This document shows positions 1 to 7,082 of a stretch of 7,804 bases of DNA, in pieces. The notes beneath the pieces were generated by a model. That model made no database searches. It saw nothing but the letters and a program-made list of their open reading frames with translations, and was not told the DNA's origin. Origin of the DNA: Sulfurimonas sp. (lineage in GTDB: Bacteria > Campylobacterota > Campylobacteria > Campylobacterales > Sulfurimonadaceae); the NCBI GenBank assembly GCA_027044845.1, contig JALUBM010000103.1:1-7804 (forward strand). The letters are read 5' to 3'. Every line of letters starts with the position of its first letter. The first letter of the stretch is position 1. A program made the position numbers and the translations under genes.

Positions 1-76
1 TTTGCTATGAAATTATTTTAAATAAAAATAATACCAATTTTTTGTAAATATTCAGTATGTATTTATTTATTGATAC

Positions 77-82
77 TATAAT
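77..82 (+). promoter_or_regulatory. Promoter -10 box for the HDOD-rnr-holA operon
   Basis: A perfect TATAAT lies 38 bases before the HDOD start codon, which puts transcription start near position 89-90 and gives a leader of about 31 bases. No TTGACA-like box is found 16-18 bases upstream; that region is T/A-rich instead (T run at 38-43, TTTATTTAT around 62-70). This is the usual look of housekeeping promoters in Campylobacterota, where the -35 box is poorly conserved. The 14 bases starting at the -10 box nearly match those at the Fur-family gene promoter (3870-3883). No experimental start site is available. Confidence 0.65.
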
Positions 83-120
83 TACATCATAAAGACATAC
101 ACTTATAAGAGAGAAATCCA

Positions 121-921
121 ATGACTGAAGAGATACTAAAAAAAATCAAACAGCTCCCGCCTCTGCCTGAATCTGCATTACAAATCGAAAAAGTTTATAA
201 AGATCCAGACAGTACTTTTAACGATATGGCAAAGATTTTAGAAAAAGATCCATTATTGACTGCGGATATACTCAGAGCTGCAAACTCTCCTCTCTACGGC
301 TTTTCCAGAGAAATCAATGCAATCAACCAAGCAGTTGGACTTTTTGGAATGGGAACTGTTCGTGGTTTTGCATTAGCTTCTATTGTCAAAAAAAGCTTTG
401 CCCTAGACTTGTCACCGTATGGTATAACAAATGAAATGTTCTCAGAACTTTCAAAGAAACAACATGCCCTGACAACAGCTTGGTGTATAAAAAGAGAAAA
501 TACACTTCTTAATATTCTTTCCCCTGCCGCTTTCTTAGTGGAAATAGGAAAGGTTCTTATCGCACAGCAAATCATAGCTGACAAAAAAGAATCTGATTTT
601 AAAGCGGCTCTGAATGAACTTCAAAATGTTGAAGCAGCAGAGAGAAAAATAGCAAGTGTTGATACACCTGAAGTAAGTGCTACTATTTTCGCACAATGGA
701 AATTTGAAGAGGGACTCGTCGATATTATAAAAAATTGTCAAAACCCTGATGCCGCACAAGACAAGAACAAAAAAGCTGCACAAATTTTACATGTTGTCCG
801 AATTGCTGTTCCTATTAACGGAGTTGTTACAGATAAGAGTCTTGAATCTGCCAAAGAACTCATAGAAAAATACAATCTTGATATGAACAGTTTTAATACA
901 GCTGTTGCAAATATAGAATAA
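121..921 (+). CDS. HDOD-domain protein (non-catalytic HD-like signalling protein)
   Basis: This is a 266-residue cytoplasmic protein of the HDOD family, a relative of HD phosphohydrolases that has generally lost the catalytic residues and is linked to signalling or regulation. The N-terminus has the family hallmark LPPLPESA (residues 12-19), followed by a helical core with DPLLTADILRAANSPLYG (43-60) and INAINQAVGLFGMGTVRG (65-82). Where a true HD enzyme has HDIGK, this protein has VEIGK (140-144), so metal-dependent hydrolysis is unlikely. There is no signal peptide, membrane segment or attached output domain; the HDOD domain stands alone. The ATG is well supported by the purine-rich ribosome site AAGAGAG at 107-113, seven bases upstream. 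It is the first gene of a probable operon with rnr (13-base gap) and holA. HDOD proteins have been tied to motility in Campylobacter, but nothing here shows the target. The family call is firm; the role is unknown. Confidence 0.88.
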   Translation: MTEEILKKIKQLPPLPESALQIEKVYKDPDSTFNDMAKILEKDPLLTADILRAANSPLYGFSREINAINQAVGLFGMGTVRGFALASIVKKSFALDLSPYGITNEMFSELSKKQHALTTAWCIKRENTLLNILSPAAFLVEIGKVLIAQQIIADKKESDFKAALNELQNVEAAERKIASVDTPEVSATIFAQWKFEEGLVDIIKNCQNPDAAQDKNKKAAQILHVVRIAVPINGVVTDKSLESAKELIEKYNLDMNSFNTAVANIE

Positions 922-930
922 AGATTCTAT
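913..930 (+). promoter_or_regulatory. Small hairpin spanning the HDOD stop codon just before rnr
   Basis: ATAGAAT (913-919) and ATTCTAT (924-930) form a perfect 7-base inverted repeat around a 4-base loop, AAAG. The HDOD stop codon TAA (919-921) spans the last stem base and the loop. The rnr TTG start at 935 begins four bases after the stem, and the loop holds the only purine stretch that could serve as the rnr ribosome site. No T-run follows, so it does not look like a terminator. With only one G-C pair the stem is weak. It could couple rnr translation to ribosomes finishing the HDOD gene; this role is inferred. Confidence 0.4.
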
Positions 931-934
931 CTCC

Positions 935-2875
935 TTGAAATCATTACTTATACGCCTCACGCATGGATTAAATGAGCAAGACATCGAACAAGAAGAACTT
1001 CTATTTGTAAAAGAATGGCTTGCAAAAAAATATCTTACTCATAAGCACCATATATATAAGTTTAATTCCAAATACCGTGCGGGAACACTTGGACTCATTC
1101 AAAAAGGAACAGCCTATTTACATGTAATAGGTGAGAATATTAAAGATTTGTTTATTAACGAAAACAATCTTGGTCTTGCCCGTGAAGGTGATTTAGTTAT
1201 TGCACAAAGACTTCTTGGATATAGAGGTTCTCCAAGTGCCAAAATTATAGAAATTGTCGGACGAGAACAGACTTATAGTGTCGCTTATATTATAATGAAA
1301 GAAGGGCATAAAGCTTTAGTCGAACTCAAAACAGAGTATCCTATCGGAGCTGAACTCACTCCTGAAGAACTCAATTCCTATGAAATAGGTGATTTGTTTA
1401 AAATCGACAACCATGAAAATACAATTATGGATAAAATTGGTAATATTAATGACCCCAAAAGTGATGAAAAAATTGTTCTTGCCCAGTTTAACAAGCATGA
1501 TACTTTTGATGAAGAAGTTTTACAAGTCGCAGATTCTTTTAAACAAGTAGATGCTTCAAAATATTCCAATAGAAAAGACTTACGAGATTTTACTTTTTGT
1601 ACGATTGATCCTATAACAGCAAAAGATTTTGATGATTCCATATACTGGGATGATAAAAGTTCAACACTTTACGTCGCTATTGCCGATGTTAGTGAATATG
1701 TTACACCTTTTGGTTCTATAGATACAGAAGCAATATACAGAAGTTTTTCCATCTATCTACCCCATCGCTCTATTCCGATGCTTCCACGTGAGCTGAGTGA
1801 AACTTTATGTTCACTCCAACCTCATGTTGACAGACTTGCATATGTATTTGAAATCAAACTCAATATTACTACATTAGAAGTAGTAAAGTCTGAAGTATAT
1901 GAAGCAATTATGCATTCAGATAGAAGATTCAACTATAAAGAAATTGATCTCCTTTTTGAAGGGAGGCTACATGCCAAGACAACAGAAGAAAAAGAGATAT
2001 TTGTATGGATAAGTAAACTCAAAAAAGTCACAGATAGATTAAAAGAAAAACGTCTGCAGGAGGGTTTTGATTTTCATTCTACTGAAATTGAAATGACACT
2101 CGATGAAAATACAAACCTTATTTCTACTGCAGTTGCCCAAGAGACTCCTTCGCATGGGCTTATAGAAGATTGTATGCTTTTAGCCAATAAGGAGGCTGCA
2201 AAACGATACAAAAGAGGTCTTTTTAGAATTCATGAACCACCAAGTCAGACAAAATTGCAAAAGCTTTATCAGGAACTAGCCGGCATTGGCATACATGTAG
2301 AGATTAAAAGTACCATAAAAGAGACAATTGATTCCATACAAAAACAGGCAAAAGAGATAGGGCTTGAATCTGAAGTAGATACGCTCATTATTCAATCACA
2401 AATGCAAGCACGCTATTCACCTATAAATGTCGGGCATTTTGGTCTCGGTTTTAAAGAGTATACACATTTTACATCCCCCATTAGAAGATATAGTGATTTA
2501 ATAGTACACAGACTTTTAAAAGCAATTAATAGAGGTGATACACAAGAACAATCTTATGTTTTAAGAAATATTGAGTCTTTAAGTATGACTATCAGTGAAA
2601 AAGAGCGTGAATCTATGATTATAGAGTCTGAATATAAAGCCAGAAAATATGCTCGTTGGGCAAAGGAAAATATAGGAAAAGAATTTAAAGCAAGAGTGAC
2701 AACAACTGACCCCGAATTACGTGCAGAGCTTCATGATACAATTATAGGAGCAAAATTACATTTTACGGCTAGAGCTGATGTTGCACTCTTTGAGGATATC
2801 CTTATAAGAATCGACAAAGTTACTATTGCCCGAGCCAAAATATATGCCTCCGTAGTCGAGAAAATAGACAAATAA
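935..2875 (+). CDS. rnr: Ribonuclease R (RNase II/R family 3'-5' exoribonuclease)
   Basis: This enzyme degrades RNA processively from the 3' end, releasing nucleoside monophosphates, and acts in mRNA decay and RNA quality control in the cytoplasm. An OB/cold-shock-like RNA-binding region lies around residues 46-95. The catalytic RNB domain starts with TIDPITAKDFDDSI (223-236); D225, D231, D233 and D234 have the spacing of the four metal-binding aspartates of E. coli RNase II (201, 207, 209, 210). The family signature HFTSPIRRYSDLIVHR is at 511-526. The C-terminus (about 575-646) is a short, divergent S1-like region without the lysine-rich tail of the 813-residue E. coli protein; 646 residues fits the short Campylobacterota form. 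The start must be TTG: an in-frame stop lies at 914-916 and the next in-frame ATG would remove about 120 residues. In H. pylori RNase R works with the DEAD-box helicase RhpA; no helicase gene is in this window. The stop overlaps the holA start by one base. Confidence 0.95.
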   Translation: MKSLLIRLTHGLNEQDIEQEELLFVKEWLAKKYLTHKHHIYKFNSKYRAGTLGLIQKGTAYLHVIGENIKDLFINENNLGLAREGDLVIAQRLLGYRGSPSAKIIEIVGREQTYSVAYIIMKEGHKALVELKTEYPIGAELTPEELNSYEIGDLFKIDNHENTIMDKIGNINDPKSDEKIVLAQFNKHDTFDEEVLQVADSFKQVDASKYSNRKDLRDFTFCTIDPITAKDFDDSIYWDDKSSTLYVAIADVSEYVTPFGSIDTEAIYRSFSIYLPHRSIPMLPRELSETLCSLQPHVDRLAYVFEIKLNITTLEVVKSEVYEAIMHSDRRFNYKEIDLLFEGRLHAKTTEEKEIFVWISKLKKVTDRLKEKRLQEGFDFHSTEIEMTLDENTNLISTAVAQETPSHGLIEDCMLLANKEAAKRYKRGLFRIHEPPSQTKLQKLYQELAGIGIHVEIKSTIKETIDSIQKQAKEIGLESEVDTLIIQSQMQARYSPINVGHFGLGFKEYTHFTSPIRRYSDLIVHRLLKAINRGDTQEQSYVLRNIESLSMTISEKERESMIIESEYKARKYARWAKENIGKEFKARVTTTDPELRAELHDTIIGAKLHFTARADVALFEDILIRIDKVTIARAKIYASVVEKIDK

Positions 2876-3843
2876 TGTATAAAAATGAGTTCGACAAGCA
2901 TATACAAAATAAAACTGTTTCTAATAGTTTTATCTTTTTTGGGGAAAGCATTTTTTTAATAGATATGTATGCAAAAATGCTAACAAATATAGACGATGCA
3001 AATATACTCAATTATTACCATGATGAATATGACTTTAGTTCAGCAAAAGCCCATCTCTCGCAAGGCTCACTTTTTGGAGATAGAAACATTTTGATTATTA
3101 AAAGTGAAAAAAAAGTCCCAAAAAAAGAATTAGATATTTTATTGGAATTTTGTAAAAAAAATCCAGATAATATTTTTGTTTATGCATATTATGGTTCAGA
3201 TTATAAAACTTACAATAATAAAAAAAATTTTGCAAAAACAAATACCATGAATGTTCGCTTTTTTCATCCAAAAGAGTACGAAGCACAAAATATCATTTCC
3301 CAAATTGCACAAGAAAAAAATGTCAATATTGATAAATTTACAATCTCATATCTATTAAAGATTCACAACGGAGATGTTGCACTCGCTTCCAACGAGATAA
3401 ACAAATTCAAAGTTTATGACAGAGCAATTACAACCAAAGATATTGATAATTTAGTGTATGGACTTGCAAGTATTAATCTTGATGATTTTATAAAAATATT
3501 ACTTGACAAAAAAGATTTTCGTCCTGATTTGCAAAATATACTAGAACATGGCGAAGATGAAATAAGGATAATCAGTGCAATAACAACTTATTTAACACAA
3601 TTATATATGTTTAATATTTACATTCGTGTAAATGGTGCGCCCAATGCTTTAGAAATTTTAGGCTATCCTGCTCCTTCTTTTGTAGTTGAGCAAAAAGCAT
3701 CTTATGCTATTAAAATCAAACCACATGCTTATTTGAAACTCCATGAACTCCTTTTAAGCAGTGAACTGCAGATGAAAAGTTCACATGTGGATAAAAGTGC
3801 AATTCTATTTTCAAGCTTGATCCGATTGCAAAAGTTGCTTTAA
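2875..3843 (+). CDS. holA: DNA polymerase III subunit delta (clamp-loader wrench)
   Basis: The delta subunit opens the beta sliding clamp as part of the clamp loader, which places the clamp on primed DNA at the replication fork. The 322-residue length fits the family (about 320-345). Recognisable stretches are the N-terminal FFGESIFLIDMY (21-32), SLFGDRNILIIK (65-76), which aligns with the family motif before the beta strand of domain I, and NGDVALASNEINKF (165-178), matching the GD-x-x-NE-x-x-K pattern of domain II. The C-terminal third is a helical collar-like domain. As expected for delta, no Walker A motif is present. The ATG overlaps the rnr stop codon (TAATG at 2873-2877) and has no good ribosome site, which suggests translation is coupled to rnr. 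The rnr-holA order matches my recollection of C. jejuni (Cj0631c-Cj0630c) and H. pylori (HP1248-HP1247). The protein is poorly conserved in sequence, so the neighbour adds weight to the call. Confidence 0.88.
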   Translation: MYKNEFDKHIQNKTVSNSFIFFGESIFLIDMYAKMLTNIDDANILNYYHDEYDFSSAKAHLSQGSLFGDRNILIIKSEKKVPKKELDILLEFCKKNPDNIFVYAYYGSDYKTYNNKKNFAKTNTMNVRFFHPKEYEAQNIISQIAQEKNVNIDKFTISYLLKIHNGDVALASNEINKFKVYDRAITTKDIDNLVYGLASINLDDFIKILLDKKDFRPDLQNILEHGEDEIRIISAITTYLTQLYMFNIYIRVNGAPNALEILGYPAPSFVVEQKASYAIKIKPHAYLKLHELLLSSELQMKSSHVDKSAILFSSLIRLQKLL

Positions 3844-3858
3844 AAAACTATTTTTAAA
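3839..3858 (+). repeat. All-A/T inverted repeat at the end of holA
   Basis: TTTAAAAA (3839-3846) and TTTTTAAA (3851-3858) form a perfect 8-base inverted repeat around ACTA. It covers the holA stop codon (3841-3843) and sits just upstream of the -10 box of the Fur-family gene. Having no G-C pair and no clean downstream T-run, it is a poor intrinsic terminator. It could be a weak RNA stem, a protein site, or simply the A/T-rich tract that Campylobacterota promoters carry in place of a -35 box. Confidence 0.3.
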
Positions 3859-3869
3859 TATTTGTAGTG

Positions 3870-3883
3870 TATAATTACATTAT
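3870..3883 (+). promoter_or_regulatory. Promoter -10 box with overlapping dyad (candidate autoregulatory operator)
   Basis: A perfect TATAAT is at 3870-3875, preceded by TG at 3868-3869 and a T/A-rich tract. Within 3871-3883, ATAAT and ATTAT form an inverted repeat separated by TAC. The right arm reaches into the proposed start codon (ATG at 3882). A repressor bound here would block both RNA polymerase and the start region. Fur/PerR sites are A/T-rich dyads of this general kind, and PerR autoregulation is reported in Campylobacter, but the match to a B. subtilis-type PerR box is only partial (about 5 of 7 positions per half in a 7-1-7 reading). The -10 box is well supported; the operator role is inferred. 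Confidence 0.5.
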
Positions 3884-4289
3884 GAATAATTATACAAATA
3901 TATTACGACAGCACCATTTAAAAGCAACACCTCAAAGATTAGAGATTGTAAATGTGCTTGTTTCTAACGGGCATATAACAATAGAAAAATTATATGAAGT
4001 CTTGTTAAAAAAGTTTAATTCTATTTCTCTTGCTACTATATATAAAAACATCAACTTGATGATAGAAAATGCTTTTATACAAGAAGTAAAAATTCCAAAT
4101 GAGAAATCAGTGTATGAACTTGCAAAAGAGGCACATTCACATGTAATCTGTAGGCAATGCAATACTATTGAAGACATTAAACTTGATCTTTCACAAACTA
4201 CACACCTCGCTTCACAAACCTCTCATTTTAAAATTGACAAAGCAGATTTAGTTTTATCAGGACTTTGTCAAAAGTGTCAACAACTTTAA
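3882..4289 (+). CDS. Fur/PerR-family metal-dependent transcriptional regulator
   Basis: This is a 135-residue DNA-binding regulator of the ferric-uptake family, which uses a structural zinc and a regulatory metal to control iron, peroxide or metal-stress genes. The winged-helix domain begins with LKATPQRLEIV (13-23), with the recognition helix in SISLATIYKNIN (47-58). The dimerisation domain has two CxxC pairs for structural zinc (C90/C93 and C129/C132) and the histidines of AHSHVIC (H85, H87). Likely regulatory ligands are H31, E79, H85, H87 and D98. The aspartate five residues after C93 is PerR-like (Fur usually has Glu), while E79 is Fur-like, so I do not assign fur, perR or zur. I chose ATG at 3882 over the in-frame GTG at 3867. 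The GTG overlaps the -10 region, so a transcript from this promoter would not contain it, and conserved sequence starts after the ATG. No ribosome site precedes the ATG, so the mRNA may be leaderless. Confidence 0.88.
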   Translation: MNNYTNILRQHHLKATPQRLEIVNVLVSNGHITIEKLYEVLLKKFNSISLATIYKNINLMIENAFIQEVKIPNEKSVYELAKEAHSHVICRQCNTIEDIKLDLSQTTHLASQTSHFKIDKADLVLSGLCQKCQQL

Positions 4290-4300
4290 CCTATACTCAG

Positions 4301-4326
4301 TACAATTTTTGTATAATACACTATTA
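4301..4326 (+). promoter_or_regulatory. Promoter -10 box for the prs-lepA-comF-like operon, flanked by two short dyads
   Basis: A perfect TATAAT at 4312-4317 lies 31 bases before the prs start, giving a leader of roughly 25 bases; no TTGACA-like box is seen. The dyad TACAA-TTT-TTGTA (4301-4313) runs into the left of the -10 box, and TAATA-CAC-TATTA (4314-4326) covers its right side. Short A/T dyads are common by chance in DNA of this composition, so the promoter call is much firmer than any operator call. No terminator hairpin separates the Fur-family gene from this promoter, so some read-through is possible. Confidence 0.6.
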
Positions 4327-4348
4327 ATTTTTCCAAGAAGGAATACCA

Positions 4349-5275
4349 ATGCGTGGTTATAAAATTTTTGCTGGTTCTGCTAGTGTTGATTTTGCAAAAG
4401 AAATTTGCAGTGTTTTAGATGTTCCATTAGCAAAAGCTGATGTTAAAAAATTTAGTGATGGTGAGATTTCAGTGCAAATTGCTGAATCAGTCCGTGGTCG
4501 TGATGTATTTATCGTTCAATCTACTGGTGCCCCATCAAATGACAATCTTATGGAACTTTTGATTATGACAGATGCACTTAAGCGTTCTTCTGCTTCTAGT
4601 ATTACTGCTGTGGTACCTTATTATGGTTATGCAAGACAAGATAGAAAAGCTGCTCCTCGTGTACCAATTACAGCAAAACTTGTAGCTAATTTATATGAAA
4701 CTGCGGGAATTGACAGAGTAGTTACCATAGATTTACATGCAGGACAAATCCAAGGATTTTTTGACATTCCTGTTGACAATCTTTATGGTTCTGTTACATT
4801 TGAGCAATATATAAAAAGTAAAAACCTTAAAAATCCTATAATCGCTTCTCCAGATATTGGTGGTGTCGCCCGTGCTCGTTACTTTGCATCTCGTATGGGG
4901 CTTGAGATGGTTATTGTTGATAAACGCCGTGAAAGAGCCAATGAAAGTGAAGTTATGAATATTATTGGTGATGTTGAAGGTTATGATATTATTATGATAG
5001 ATGATATGGTTGATACCGCAGGGACAATGGTAAAAGCAGCAACTGCACTAAAAAATAAAGGGGCTACTTCTGTTATGGCATGTGCTACACATGGGGTACT
5101 CAGCGGAAAAGCCTACCAAAATCTTGAAAATGGAGAACTTGACGAGTTAATTATTACCAACACTTTAGAGTCTAAACCAAATTCTAAAATCAAGGTTTTA
5201 ACAGTTGCACCACTTTTTGCTGAAGTAATCCGTAGAGTTTACCATAATGAAAGTGTTAACAGTCTCTTTGTATAG
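4349..5275 (+). CDS. prs: Ribose-phosphate pyrophosphokinase (PRPP synthetase)
   Basis: The enzyme transfers pyrophosphate from ATP to ribose 5-phosphate, making PRPP for purine, pyrimidine, NAD, histidine and tryptophan synthesis. At 308 residues it is full length for a class I enzyme. Visible signatures are the N-terminal [10 protein letters not shown] (35-44), the ATP-binding YARQDRK (94-100), the family signature [18 protein letters not shown] (128-145) with its metal-binding histidine, the catalytic-loop segment DKRRE (191-195) carrying the key Lys and Arg, and the PRPP/ribose-phosphate loop [15 protein letters not shown] (213-227). All expected catalytic elements are intact. The ATG has a strong ribosome site (AAGAAGGA at 4335-4342, six bases upstream), and the N-terminus MRGYKIF is typical of Campylobacterota homologues. 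It is the first gene of a unit with lepA, starting eight bases after its TAG stop. Class I enzymes are usually activated by phosphate and inhibited by ADP. Confidence 0.97.
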   Translation: MRGYKIFAGSASVDFAKEICSVLDVPLAKADVKKFSDGEISVQIAESVRGRDVFIVQSTGAPSNDNLMELLIMTDALKRSSASSITAVVPYYGYARQDRKAAPRVPITAKLVANLYETAGIDRVVTIDLHAGQIQGFFDIPVDNLYGSVTFEQYIKSKNLKNPIIASPDIGGVARARYFASRMGLEMVIVDKRRERANESEVMNIIGDVEGYDIIMIDDMVDTAGTMVKAATALKNKGATSVMACATHGVLSGKAYQNLENGELDELIITNTLESKPNSKIKVLTVAPLFAEVIRRVYHNESVNSLFV

Positions 5276-5286
5276 GAAAATTATTG
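5274..5286 (+). promoter_or_regulatory. Ribosome site fixing the TTG start of lepA
   Basis: AGGA at 5274-5277 overlaps the prs stop codon (TAG, 5273-5275) and lies six bases before TTG at 5284-5286. The resulting N-terminus [18 protein letters not shown] is what the LepA family shows, so TTG is the true initiator. The overlap with the stop codon favours reinitiation or coupling after prs. Confidence 0.75.
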
Positions 5287-7074
5287 AAAAATATTAGAAA
5301 CTTCTCAATTATTGCCCATATAGATCATGGTAAAAGTACCCTTGCCGATAGAATCATCCAAGAATGTGGCTCGGTTACAGAGCGTGAAATGGGTACGCAA
5401 ATGATGGATACCATGGATATAGAGCAAGAACGCGGTATTACTATTAAGGCACAATCTGTACGGCTTGATTATGTAAAAGATGGGCAACATTATGTACTAA
5501 ACCTTATAGACACACCAGGTCATGTTGATTTTTCCTATGAAGTAAGTAAATCTTTAGCCTCCTCTGATGGTGCTTTATTGATTGTTGATGCTGCTCAAGG
5601 TGTTGAAGCACAAACTATTGCCAATGTTTATTTAGCCTTAGATAATAATCTTGAACTTATTCCCGTTATTAACAAAATTGACTTGCCTGCAGCCGAACCA
5701 GATCGTGTGGCTGAAGAGATAGAAGAAGCTATTGGAATTGATGCAACTGATGCTTGTCTTGTTTCAGCAAAAACAGGTGTTGGAATAAGAGAACTCATAG
5801 ATGCAATAGTAGATAGAATTCCAGCACCCATTGGAAATCCTGAAGCTACCACTAAAGCGATTATTTACGATTCTTGGTTTGATTCGTATCTTGGTGCCTT
5901 AGCCCTTGTTCGTGTTTTTGATGGACAAATTACAAAAGGTCAGAATATCAAACTTATGAGTAATGGTGAAGAGCATCATGTTTTAGATTTAATGTATCCA
6001 CATCCTATGAAAAAAATAAAAACTCAAGCTATTAAGTGTGGTGAAATTGGAATTGTTATTCTTGGTCTTAAAGAGGTAGCAGTTATAAATGTTGGTGATA
6101 CTATTACTGATGTAAAAAAACCTGCTACCGAACCAGTTGGAACATATGAGCCTGCTAAACCATTCGTATTTGCTGGTATTTTTCCAATCGACACAGACAA
6201 GTTTGAAGATTTAAGAGATGCTCTTGATAAACTCAAGCTTAATGATTCTTCTCTTTCTTATGAACCTGAGACCTCAGTAGCACTTGGTTTTGGATTTCGT
6301 GTAGGTTTTCTTGGAATGCTTCACATGGAAGTTATCAAAGAAAGACTTGAGAGAGAGTTCAATCTTGATTTAATTGCTTCTGCCCCTTCTGTTATTTATA
6401 ATGTATATTTAAATAATGGTGACTTTGTGAATGTTCAAAATCCTTCAGAACTTCCAGAAGTAAATAAAATAGATAGAATAGAAGAACCATATGTTAGAGC
6501 TACCGTTATTACACCTAGTGAATATGTAGGGAATATCATAACCCTTCTTGTAAACAAACGTGGAATGCAAACAAAGATGACTTACCTAAATGAAGAAAGA
6601 GTTATGCTTGAATATGAAGTCCCCATGAATGAGATAGTTATGGATTTTTATGACACTCTGAAATCAATTTCAAAAGGATATGCATCATTTGATTACGAAC
6701 CTATTGGTTTTAAGGTTGGAGACCTTGTGAAGCTTGATATCAAAGTTGCGGGAGAAGCTGTAGATGCGTTAAGCGTTGTAGTACCTAGAACTCAGGCTCT
6801 TTCTCGTGGTCGTATTTTGGTTAAAAATATGAAAGAGCAAATTCCTAGACAACTTTTTGAAGTAGCTGTTCAAGCATCTTTAGGAAGCCAAATTATCGCT
6901 CGTGAAACCGTAAAGTCTATGGGTAAAAATGTCACTGCGAAATGTTATGGCGGAGATATTACTCGCAAGCGTAAACTGCTTGAAAAACAAAAAGCTGGAA
7001 AAAAGCGTATGAAATCCATCGGTAAAGTACAGCTTCCCCAAGAAGCATTTATGTCTGTTCTTAAAATGGACTAA
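5284..7074 (+). CDS. lepA: Elongation factor 4 (LepA), ribosome-associated translational GTPase
   Basis: LepA is an EF-G-like GTPase that binds ribosomes. It was described as a back-translocase and has since been linked to translation initiation and 30S subunit assembly; it is usually dispensable except under stress. At 596 residues it is full length. The G domain has the P-loop AHIDHGKS (11-18), RGIT in switch I (50-53), DTPGH (76-80, with the GTPase histidine H80), NKID (130-133) and SAK (161-163). Domain II follows (about 190-280), then the EF-G III/V-like domains containing [14 protein letters not shown] (337-350). The LepA-specific C-terminal domain (about 490-596) is present, including [20 protein letters not shown] (556-575), and separates it from EF-G, which would have domain IV. 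There is no targeting signal, although LepA can associate with membranes in other bacteria. Start is TTG with a good ribosome site. It lies between prs and a ComF-like gene with 8-base gaps on both sides. Confidence 0.97.
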   Translation: MKNIRNFSIIAHIDHGKSTLADRIIQECGSVTEREMGTQMMDTMDIEQERGITIKAQSVRLDYVKDGQHYVLNLIDTPGHVDFSYEVSKSLASSDGALLIVDAAQGVEAQTIANVYLALDNNLELIPVINKIDLPAAEPDRVAEEIEEAIGIDATDACLVSAKTGVGIRELIDAIVDRIPAPIGNPEATTKAIIYDSWFDSYLGALALVRVFDGQITKGQNIKLMSNGEEHHVLDLMYPHPMKKIKTQAIKCGEIGIVILGLKEVAVINVGDTITDVKKPATEPVGTYEPAKPFVFAGIFPIDTDKFEDLRDALDKLKLNDSSLSYEPETSVALGFGFRVGFLGMLHMEVIKERLEREFNLDLIASAPSVIYNVYLNNGDFVNVQNPSELPEVNKIDRIEEPYVRATVITPSEYVGNIITLLVNKRGMQTKMTYLNEERVMLEYEVPMNEIVMDFYDTLKSISKGYASFDYEPIGFKVGDLVKLDIKVAGEAVDALSVVVPRTQALSRGRILVKNMKEQIPRQLFEVAVQASLGSQIIARETVKSMGKNVTAKCYGGDITRKRKLLEKQKAGKKRMKSIGKVQLPQEAFMSVLKMD

Positions 7075-7082
7075 ATTAAAGA

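Noticed and set aside
1..21. Possible tail of an upstream plus-strand gene (six codons then TAA at 19-21)
   Set aside because: Six codons cannot be told from chance in A/T-rich DNA, and no protein family is recognisable.
294..584. Antisense open frame of 96 codons inside the HDOD gene, and similar minus-strand frames inside holA, prs and lepA
   Set aside because: They lie opposite well-recognised protein domains, lack convincing ribosome sites, and their translations resemble no protein family.
3839..3858. Intrinsic terminator after holA
   Set aside because: The inverted repeat has no G-C pair and no proper T-run follows, so it should not stop polymerase efficiently.
3867..3881. GTG start five codons upstream for the Fur-family gene
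   Set aside because: It overlaps the -10 region of the only visible promoter, has no ribosome site, and adds residues not expected at the family N-terminus.
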